From: Candidatus Roizmanbacteria bacterium RIFCSPLOWO2_01_FULL_44_13
GTDB taxonomy: Bacteria; Patescibacteriota; Microgenomatia; UBA1406; GWC2-37-13
Length of the DNA: 8,368 bases
Assembly (NCBI GenBank): GCA_001789855.1
Contig: MGAT01000008.1
Location: 1 to 8,368 of the forward strand
Reading direction: 5' to 3'
In this document: piece after piece, positions 1 through 5,289 of the stretch
How positions within the stretch are numbered: position 1 is the stretch's first letter
How the letters are laid out: the number at the start of each line of letters is the position of its first letter
Program-made: the position numbers and the translations under genes
Notes under the pieces: model-generated
Database searches by the model: none
Told to the model about the DNA's origin: nothing
Seen by the model: the letters and a program-made list of their open reading frames with translations, nothing else

Positions 1-866
1 TCGGGGTCGGCCGACTTGGCAATTATCGTAGCCGCTTCGTCGATCTCGCTCATCGAAAGATCCTGTCCGCCGACGATATTGAATAAGACTCCCCTGGCGC
101 CTTCTATTGAAACGTCCAAAAGGGGCGAAGAAATCGCTTGCTTGATCGCCGCCATGGCTCGTTTGTCGCCGCTCCCGATACCCATCCCCATTAAAGCGGT
201 GCCGGAATTTTCCATAATGCTTCTGACGTCGGCGAAGTCAACATTTATCAGCCCTGGAGTAGTGATGAGTTCGGCGATTCCTTTGACTCCCTGGTGAAGA
301 ACGTCGTCAATTTTCCGGAAGGCCTCCAAAATCGGCGTTTTTTTGTCGACAATCGACATCACCTTCTGATTGGGAACGACAATCATAGTATCGACTTTTT
401 CCTTAAGCTTGGCGATGCCGTCCTCGGCGGCAAATTTTCTTTTTGTTCCTTCAAAATCAAACGGCTTGGTGACGACGGCTACTGTCAAGGCACCGGTTTC
501 TTTCGCGACCTCGGCGATAATCGGCGAGGCGCCGGTTCCGGTTCCGCCGCCTTCGCCCGCGGTGATAAATACCATGTCGGCGCCTGTTAAATCTTCTTTT
601 AGTCTTTCTCTTGATTCCTCGCCGGCCTGGCGGCCTACCTCCGGGTCACCCCCGCTCCCTAATCCACGGGTCAAATTCTCCCCGATTTGAATTTTAATCG
701 CTGCCTTATTGTTCAAAAGCGCCTGGGCGTCGGTGTTAACGGCGATAAACTCGACTCCGGCAATTCCGCCTTCGGCGATCATCGATGACAAGGCGTTTCC
801 TCCCCCGCCGCCGACACCAACGACTTTGATTCTGGCTGCTTGTCCTGCTCTTGGCTTGATCAACAT
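1..866 (-). CDS. ftsZ: Cell division GTPase FtsZ, C-terminal part cut by the window edge
   Basis: FtsZ is the tubulin-like GTPase that polymerises into the cytoplasmic Z ring and recruits the divisome. The visible 288 codons run from ATG at 866 to the edge. They show the nucleotide-binding loop [11 protein letters not shown] (residues 15-25), [11 protein letters not shown] (40-50), [13 protein letters not shown] (58-70), the tubulin signature GGGTGTG (106-112), the PFDFEGTKR segment (135-143) and the T7 synergy loop NVDFADV (208-214) with both conserved aspartates. The GTPase core is nearly complete. The rest of the C-terminal subdomain, the linker and the conserved tail that binds FtsA lie outside. 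Residue 105, just before the signature, is Glu where Met is usual ([10 protein letters not shown] for AGMGGGTGTG). The start follows the ftsA stop by three bases and is in the same frame. No Shine-Dalgarno is visible, so translation probably depends on ftsA. Identification is secure. Confidence 0.97.
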   Translation of the reverse strand, partial: MLIKPRAGQAARIKVVGVGGGGGNALSSMIAEGGIAGVEFIAVNTDAQALLNNKAAIKIQIGENLTRGLGSGGDPEVGRQAGEESRERLKEDLTGADMVFITAGEGGGTGTGASPIIAEVAKETGALTVAVVTKPFDFEGTKRKFAAEDGIAKLKEKVDTMIVVPNQKVMSIVDKKTPILEAFRKIDDVLHQGVKGIAELITTPGLINVDFADVRSIMENSGTALMGMGIGSGDKRAMAAIKQAISSPLLDVSIEGARGVLFNIVGGQDLSMSEIDEAATIIAKSADP

Positions 867-869
867 AGG

Positions 870-2138
870 TTAGGGGATAAACTGTTTGAAAAAATTTTTC
901 AACTTGCCCACCGACCCGCCAATCGAAAAATCTTTCCAAATCCGGTTGAAATTTTTAAAACCGCCTTCGCCAACGGCAACATCCTCTGCACCATATAATA
1001 ACAAACCGACGGTGGTGGCATATTGAGGATCGATTACCTCGTCCACCAGCCCGCTCACTTTATCGGGGATGCCGAGCCTTATCGGGAGGCCGACGACTTT
1101 TTTCCCAGTCTCTATCATACCGGCTGTCAAGGCGCCTCCGCCGGCGATGATTAATCCTGACGGAACCTGTTGTCCAAAAGCGCTCTTCTCAATTTCTTCG
1201 AAAACCAGTTTGAAAATTTCCTCGAGTCGCGGCGCAATGATTCCGTCGACCAGGCTTTTCAACGACACTTCGGTCACTTCCTCGGGAAGATTAAGGTCGT
1301 GGAAGTTTATCTCGGGAGTTTTCTTTTTCAAGGTTTCCGCTTCCTTTAGATAGCGGCTCAAGTGGAGTTTAATTTTTTCGGCGGAATCGAGGGAAACCCT
1401 CAACCCGACGGCGATGTCATTCGTAATGTGGCGGGCGCCGATCGGGATAGAAGAAGAATAGGACAAGGCGCCATCGACGTAAATGGCGATGTCAATTTTG
1501 CCGCCGCCGATGTCAACGAGAACCGCGCCCAGTTCTTTTTCCGTATTGGTCAAGACCGCATTGGCCGAAGCGGCTCCGGCGAAAACAAAACCACGGTTGG
1601 CTAGGCCGAGATCGTCAAAAACGCGATCGATGTTTTTCAAGTTGGTAAGGGATGCGGTAATGATATGGGTATCGACTTCGAGCCTGACTCCGGTCATGCC
1701 GACGGCGTTTTTTATTCCTGCCTGGCCGTCGACCATAAAATCCCTGGGTGAAACGTCAATAATTTCCCGCGTATTGGATAAAGAAATTGCCCTTGCTGCC
1801 TCAATCACTCTCTCAACATCGTCTTCGTTAATTTCTCCCTGCGGATTGGAAACGGCGACGATGCCGTGGGAATTCAATGAGGAAATGTGCGGCCCGCCGA
1901 CCGAAACGTAGGCGGAGGTAAGCTTGTGACCAGACATCCGTTCCGCCTTCTCGACCGACTCTTCGACCGACGCCGTCACTTCGCCGATGTCAACGATTAA
2001 ACCTTTTCTGACGCCCCGCGAAGGAGTGGTGTTAAACCCGATGATTTTAAGGTCGGGGCTCGCCTCGCTTTTTACGCCGACGATGGTCGCGATTTTGCTG
2101 CTGCCGATGTCAACTCCGCATATTAGTTCGTCTGCCAT
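870..2138 (-). CDS. ftsA: Cell division protein FtsA (actin-like membrane anchor of FtsZ)
   Basis: FtsA is an actin-fold ATP-binding protein that polymerises on the inner face of the membrane, tethers FtsZ and signals to later divisome proteins. The 422 residues have normal family length. Visible are the phosphate-1 loop GVDIGSSKIA (8-17), the FtsA-specific 1C domain (about 85-165), the phosphate-2 loop VDIGGGKIDIA (208-218), the adenosine motif IIAGGGALTAG (330-340) and a C-terminal amphipathic stretch GKLKNFFKQFIP (411-422), which fits the membrane-targeting helix. Residue 214 is Lys where Thr is usual (DIGGGTxD), an odd change next to the nucleotide phosphates. ATG 2138 lies two bases after the ftsQ stop and has no Shine-Dalgarno, so translation is probably coupled. 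The stop TAA is followed by one CCT codon and then the ftsZ ATG, in the same frame. Confidence 0.97.
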   Translation of the reverse strand: MADELICGVDIGSSKIATIVGVKSEASPDLKIIGFNTTPSRGVRKGLIVDIGEVTASVEESVEKAERMSGHKLTSAYVSVGGPHISSLNSHGIVAVSNPQGEINEDDVERVIEAARAISLSNTREIIDVSPRDFMVDGQAGIKNAVGMTGVRLEVDTHIITASLTNLKNIDRVFDDLGLANRGFVFAGAASANAVLTNTEKELGAVLVDIGGGKIDIAIYVDGALSYSSSIPIGARHITNDIAVGLRVSLDSAEKIKLHLSRYLKEAETLKKKTPEINFHDLNLPEEVTEVSLKSLVDGIIAPRLEEIFKLVFEEIEKSAFGQQVPSGLIIAGGGALTAGMIETGKKVVGLPIRLGIPDKVSGLVDEVIDPQYATTVGLLLYGAEDVAVGEGGFKNFNRIWKDFSIGGSVGKLKNFFKQFIP

Positions 2139-2140
2139 AC

Positions 2141-2866
2141 TTATAGTTTTACAACTGGTTTTTCAAATCTTAAATCGATCGACTTAAAGTCCTGGCCTTT
2201 TATCTTGAACTGCCTGATGATTTGATTTAACTCATAAATCTGCAGCTCAATGTCTTTGGCCGCGGTAAAAATAATTTTCTTTTCGCCTACGTTACATACT
2301 AACATATCGCGGTCGGCAATATCAAGAATATCGACCCGTAGACCGGCGCGGTTTAGGTTTTGCGAAAATGAGATGCCGAGATTTATGTCGATCAAGTCCA
2401 AATAATCGCCCGCCGAATAGGAATAGTAATTCAGCTTTTGGTAATAATTTATGAGCGTCAAATCCCGGTTGCTTTCCTTGATTTTGGCGAGAATTCGACC
2501 GTCCTCGGATAAAATAAAATATCCAGCGCTCACTTTGAGAGCCGCCACCGGTTGGTAAAAATCGGGGTAAAGAACCAGCGTCGAAGGAAACTTTTTTGCA
2601 ATTTTTAAGCTTTTAAGATACGGGTTTTTTTTCTTAATTTCTTCGGATAATTCTTTGTCGTTGATTAAAAACAGGCTTTGATCATGGTAATCAGTCAATC
2701 CGATTATTCTATGATCGATTTTGTCGTTTTTTATTTCCAAAAATTTGACTCGTGTTTTTAAATCAATAAAGAAAAATGATGACAAAGCCAACAAAAAAAA
2801 AGCTGCGGAAAAAAAAGATTTTTTAATTTTATGTGAGGACGGCGGCGGCGATTTTTTTGTCTCCAT
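2141..2866 (-). CDS. ftsQ: Cell division protein FtsQ/DivIB, membrane-anchored divisome scaffold
   Basis: This is a bitopic membrane protein of the FtsQ/DivIB family, which bridges cytoplasmic and extracytoplasmic divisome proteins (partner of FtsB/DivIC and FtsL). The 241 residues comprise a short basic cytoplasmic tail (1-17), one hydrophobic segment rich in Phe and Leu (about 18-34), a POTRA-like domain (about 40-103, including NPYLKSLKIAKKFPSTLVL) and a beta domain ending in IDLRFEKPVVKL (230-241), which matches the family's closing strand pattern DLRF-x-KP. Overall similarity is low, as usual for FtsQ, so the call rests on topology, the final strand and the position between murG and ftsA. 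ATG 2866 lies inside murG, giving a 38-base overlap. There is no later Met before the membrane segment and no Shine-Dalgarno. The membrane segment is encoded by long T runs (T8 and T9 in the mRNA sense). Confidence 0.9.
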   Translation of the reverse strand: METKKSPPPSSHKIKKSFFSAAFFLLALSSFFFIDLKTRVKFLEIKNDKIDHRIIGLTDYHDQSLFLINDKELSEEIKKKNPYLKSLKIAKKFPSTLVLYPDFYQPVAALKVSAGYFILSEDGRILAKIKESNRDLTLINYYQKLNYYSYSAGDYLDLIDINLGISFSQNLNRAGLRVDILDIADRDMLVCNVGEKKIIFTAAKDIELQIYELNQIIRQFKIKGQDFKSIDLRFEKPVVKL

Positions 2867-3932
2867 CGGTGGGGTTTTGAATTGACAACTGGCCGAAGTT
2901 TTTTTTATATAAGTCGATATTTTTTATCATGGAATTAATCAGTCGCAATAACTTCGTGCTCGGCTCTACCTGATGAAAAATTTCGCCGCACCCGGCGCGG
3001 GCAAAGATTTCGGCGTGCCTCTGTTGTTCCCGCCCGGCCGACCAGGGAAGAGGAATAAAAATCGCCGGTTTTTGCAGAGCGATTAACTCAAAAAAAGTAT
3101 TGGCGCCTGCCCTGCCGACAATCAAATCCGATCTCGAATAAATATAGCCGATCTCGTCCTCAAAAAAATGTTTGCTCAAAAAATAACGATTTTGAAAGCC
3201 GCGCGGCAAAGATTGTTTGATCTTGAGCAAGCCTTCGTAGTCTCCATATTCTTTGGTTTCCCCTACTTGGTGGATAACAATAAAATCATGCACCAATTTG
3301 GGTATAATTTTTTTGATGTGCTCGTTTATGCTGTGGCTCCCCAGCGACCCTCCGGTAATGTAGATTACCGGGAAGCCCGGCGCGATGGGGAACGGAATTT
3401 TCTTCACGATAAAAATCGATTTTCTTACCGGATTTCCGGTAATAAGGGTTTTCCCCGGATTGAAATAGTGTTTTGCCTCGGGAAAGGCGACAAAAATTTT
3501 TTTGGCGAATAACGAAATAATTATGTTGGCAAGGCCGGGGCGGACGGTTTGTTCATGGGTGAAGCTCGGGATCTTGAAAAGATAGGCCCAAAAAACAATC
3601 GGCACCGCCAAGTAACTCCCGAAAGACAAAACCACGTCAGGTTTTTGATCGCGGACGATAAAAAAGGCATTAAAAAATCCTATTGGTAGGCGGAGAAAAT
3701 TTCTCAAACTCCTTAGTGTTAAAACGCGGGTCAATCTTCCGGCTGTCAAGGAAATGAAGGGAATTTTCAATTTGGTAATTTCCTTATATTCGAGAGAAAT
3801 TGTTTTTTCCGAATCCAGTGCGTATTTTCTTCCGACGAAAATAATTTCGATGTTCTTTTTTGTTTTTTTGAGTTCCTCGATGACAGCGAGAGCCGGAGCC
3901 AGATGTCCACCCGTTATAAGGATTTTTGCCAT
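2829..3932 (-). CDS. murG: MurG, UDP-GlcNAc:lipid I N-acetylglucosaminyltransferase
   Basis: MurG transfers GlcNAc from UDP-GlcNAc to lipid I at the inner face of the membrane, making lipid II. The 367-residue GT-B protein shows the first glycine loop with its His (TGGHLAPALAV, 7-17), PDVVLSFGSYLAVP (98-111), HEQ (126-128), the domain-linker motif GNPVRKSI (166-173), the second glycine loop GGSLGS (194-199), and the C-domain donor site GRAGANTFFELIALQKPAI (273-291) followed by PLPW and EQQRHAEIF (302-310). Departures from the Escherichia coli pattern are loop 1 shortened from GGTGGH to TGGH, GGSQGA changed to GGSLGS, and HEQN changed to HEQT. I recall the short loop from Patescibacteria MurG. 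The ATG lies six bases after a perfect TATAAT, so the mRNA may be leaderless. The gene starts a new unit after the opposing gene and overlaps ftsQ by 38 bases. Confidence 0.95.
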   Translation of the reverse strand: MAKILITGGHLAPALAVIEELKKTKKNIEIIFVGRKYALDSEKTISLEYKEITKLKIPFISLTAGRLTRVLTLRSLRNFLRLPIGFFNAFFIVRDQKPDVVLSFGSYLAVPIVFWAYLFKIPSFTHEQTVRPGLANIIISLFAKKIFVAFPEAKHYFNPGKTLITGNPVRKSIFIVKKIPFPIAPGFPVIYITGGSLGSHSINEHIKKIIPKLVHDFIVIHQVGETKEYGDYEGLLKIKQSLPRGFQNRYFLSKHFFEDEIGYIYSRSDLIVGRAGANTFFELIALQKPAIFIPLPWSAGREQQRHAEIFARAGCGEIFHQVEPSTKLLRLINSMIKNIDLYKKNFGQLSIQNPTDGDKKIAAAVLT

Positions 3933-3960
3933 TGACTAATTATACTTTAAATTGTAGTAT
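3932..3960 (+). promoter_or_regulatory. Plus-strand promoter for the unrecognised gene at 4090
   Basis: TTGACT (3932-3937) and TAGTAT (3955-3960) are separated by exactly 17 bases and match the housekeeping consensus at five of six and four of six positions, including the first two and last bases of the -10. The start site would be near 3967, giving a leader of about 123 bases before ATG 4090. The -35 box overlaps the first bases of the murG region on the other strand and the murG -10 box lies in the spacer, so the two promoters could not easily be occupied together. Confidence 0.45.
3939..3944 (-). promoter_or_regulatory. murG: Minus-strand -10 box for murG, placed for a leaderless mRNA
   Basis: The minus strand reads a perfect TATAAT, then six bases (TAGTCA), then the murG ATG at 3932. 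A start site about seven bases after the -10 box would fall on the A of the ATG, giving a message with no leader. This agrees with the lack of a Shine-Dalgarno. No good -35 is visible: the hexamer 17 bases upstream is CAATAA, and TTGTCA at 3974-3969 is 25 bases away. The location fits well, because the opposing gene cuts murG off from the upstream operon. Confidence 0.5.
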
Positions 3961-3980
3961 TTTATTGATTGACAATTTGA

Positions 3981-4056
3981 GATTAAGAGCTCCGAAGTCT
4001 TTGCAACTAAGACACTATGCCGTAACCGTTACAGTCGGGTCGAAGGCTCTTTAATC
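3981..4056 (+). promoter_or_regulatory. Possible folded 5' leader of the gene at 4090
   Basis: GATTAAGAGC (3981-3990) can pair with GCTCTTTAATC (4046-4056), ten base pairs with one bulged T; one further A-T pair (3980/4057) and a G-T wobble may extend it. Inside lies a clean hairpin, GTCTT / AAGAC, with a seven-base loop (3997-4013), and a dyad GTAAC-C-GTTAC (4022-4032). The outer stem ends 20 bases before the Shine-Dalgarno at 4077. I do not recognise a known riboswitch. It could be a cis-regulatory RNA, an operator region or chance pairing. Confidence 0.3.
4022..4032. repeat. Short perfect dyad GTAACCGTTAC
   Basis: Two five-base arms (GTAAC and GTTAC) flank a single central C. The loop is too tight for a full RNA hairpin, so if it is functional it looks more like a small protein-binding site in the DNA, between the promoter and the start of the gene at 4090. 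A dyad this short can arise by chance. Confidence 0.25.
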
Positions 4057-4076
4057 TTCTTGATAGTTCCTCGAGC

Positions 4077-4082
4077 AAGGAA
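4077..4082 (+). promoter_or_regulatory. Shine-Dalgarno that fixes the start at ATG 4090
   Basis: AAGGAA lies seven bases before ATG 4090, which is ideal spacing. The same frame is open back to a TTG at 4060, but that codon has no ribosome binding site, so 4090 is the better start. This is the only convincing Shine-Dalgarno in front of any gene start in the window. Confidence 0.6.
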
Positions 4083-4089
4083 CAGAAAT

Positions 4090-5289
4090 ATGCGACCCGA
4101 AACAACCACAAACATACAGAGCGACCTGCAAAAAATCGACGGCCTTCAGAATATTTTTGACAATAGTCTCGGTATAAAAAACCCGCCGCGAAAACTATAC
4201 AATTATAACCCCGTTTTAGCCCGCTGGAAATTTGAACAGGTAAAGACTGACGAGGAAAAGCGGCGATTCAAAAAGTACGAAGCGTTTCAAGTCGAAACCG
4301 CCCTTCGGGAAAGAAACCACAGCGCAAAAAATTCGGTAAATTATCTCATCGGCACCGACGGCGCTGTTTATAATGAGTTGTTTCCGGACGAACCTTTCCT
4401 TAAAGTTCTTGAAAGGGGCCTCGCTTACAGGCAAAAAAGAGGCTCCAAGGAATTGGTCAGAGAACAAAAAGAAGTCGAGGGGTGGAAAAAAATCTTAGAT
4501 CATCTTATCGACCCCGCCACCCTTTTGGGAACCAAGGCAGTCATCGTTTCCGGCCCCGGGACAGATCCCCAAACCAACTATCGGGACAACTTCGTCGATA
4601 TATATGAACTGCGAGGTGGCTCCGGTTCTAAAAAAAGGTTGATAAAAATGACGCGCTATTCCACATCTTTATCCTGGAATCAATATTTTGACCGTATAAA
4701 AGCCTTAAACGGCGATTATTTTCAAGAAACCAATCTCCCAATCGACGCCTGGTTTCTTTCCCACCCTATTTTTATAGACCCCGCCTCCGACCAAAGAAGC
4801 GCTGACGAGATTTTTAATCAAGTCTTTGAATTCAGAAAAGGTTTTATGCCGGAAGACGACTTCCAAAAATTATTGATTACCTGCATGCCGGTAATCAATT
4901 ATTATATAGACTCATTGTGCCAGAGCAATTTTGACCCTGGGAATATCGCCCTATCTTGGAATGCGGTCCTCGCAAAAAATGACTTACGTCATCAACCCGT
5001 TTTTCAAAACCTGGATCAAGAAATCTATTGGCTCGGCAGACAGGTCATTAGAACCGTCGCCGGCGGTTGCGGATCGTCATCAGGATTCAAACTGGGTGAG
5101 TCGTCCATTCCGCCCAATTCCTTGGAAAAATATCTCGCCAACAGCGTGGGAAAATACGGCCTTAAAAACAAGGAGTGGTTCGTTTGTCCCTCGTGCGACT
5201 ATCACGCCGACGGCCCGGTTGGAGAGCAATGCCCCAGCTGCGGTATGACGAAGGAAAAATACGCCGCCAAAGGCGGAAAAGTCTGTTAG
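4090..5289 (+). CDS. Unrecognised soluble protein with C-terminal zinc ribbon, on the opposite strand to the dcw genes
   Basis: I do not recognise this gene as a named family. It has 399 residues from ATG 4090 (409 if TTG 4060 were used) and no signal peptide or membrane segment, so it is probably cytoplasmic. The first part is charged and probably helical (about 1-140). The middle has SGPGTDPQTNYRDNFVDIYEL (starting at 154) followed by a Thr-Arg-Tyr-Ser segment with an aromatic-rich stretch, which looks like a compact alpha/beta domain. A glycine/serine patch with one Cys, GGCGSSSGF (325-333), precedes the last domain. That domain is a four-cysteine zinc ribbon, C366-x2-C369-x11-C381-x2-C384, and the protein ends in Cys. 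Zinc ribbons of this kind bind metal and often nucleic acid or protein; which applies here is unknown. I associate long proteins ending in such ribbons with uncharacterised Patescibacteria families, from memory only. The gene has its own promoter and Shine-Dalgarno, diverges from murG and runs head-on into ftsW, with the stop codons overlapping. Confidence 0.85.
   Translation: MRPETTTNIQSDLQKIDGLQNIFDNSLGIKNPPRKLYNYNPVLARWKFEQVKTDEEKRRFKKYEAFQVETALRERNHSAKNSVNYLIGTDGAVYNELFPDEPFLKVLERGLAYRQKRGSKELVREQKEVEGWKKILDHLIDPATLLGTKAVIVSGPGTDPQTNYRDNFVDIYELRGGSGSKKRLIKMTRYSTSLSWNQYFDRIKALNGDYFQETNLPIDAWFLSHPIFIDPASDQRSADEIFNQVFEFRKGFMPEDDFQKLLITCMPVINYYIDSLCQSNFDPGNIALSWNAVLAKNDLRHQPVFQNLDQEIYWLGRQVIRTVAGGCGSSSGFKLGESSIPPNSLEKYLANSVGKYGLKNKEWFVCPSCDYHADGPVGEQCPSCGMTKEKYAAKGGKVC
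5255..5276 (-). terminator. Possible terminator of the murD-murI-ftsW transcript
   Basis: On the minus strand, ten bases past the ftsW stop, CCGCC and GGCGG (5276-5264) form a five base pair GC stem with a TTT loop. A run of five T follows after four bases (5259-5255). It lies wholly inside the 3' coding end of the opposing gene, where it encodes Ala-Ala-Lys-Gly-Gly. The stem is short and the T tract is not adjacent, so it is weak at best. Confidence 0.3.

Noticed and set aside
1483..1911. Open frames on the plus strand within ftsA (also 16-690 in ftsZ and 3168-3512 in murG)
   Set aside because: They are antisense to genes with clear family motifs, encode low-complexity Ser/Pro/Ala-rich peptides and have no ribosome binding sites.
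2139..2170. Promoter TTGAAA...TATAAG before ftsA
   Set aside because: The spacer is only 15 bases and the start site would fall inside the first codons of ftsA.
3969..3974. TTGACA as a -35 box on the plus strand
   Set aside because: The sequence 16-18 bases downstream (around 3991-3998) has no resemblance to a -10 box.
4017..4025. Two-codon upstream frame (ATG CCG TAA) in the orphan leader
   Set aside because: There is no ribosome binding site and such tiny frames are expected by chance.
3981..4056. tRNA-like 76-base span with a 5-bp, 7-base-loop hairpin
   Set aside because: The loop lacks T at the position before an anticodon, there is no D arm or T arm with TTCRA on either strand, and the closing stem is ten pairs with a bulge.
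4060..4089. TTG 4060 as start of the orphan gene
   Set aside because: No ribosome binding site precedes it, while ATG 4090 has AAGGAA at seven bases.
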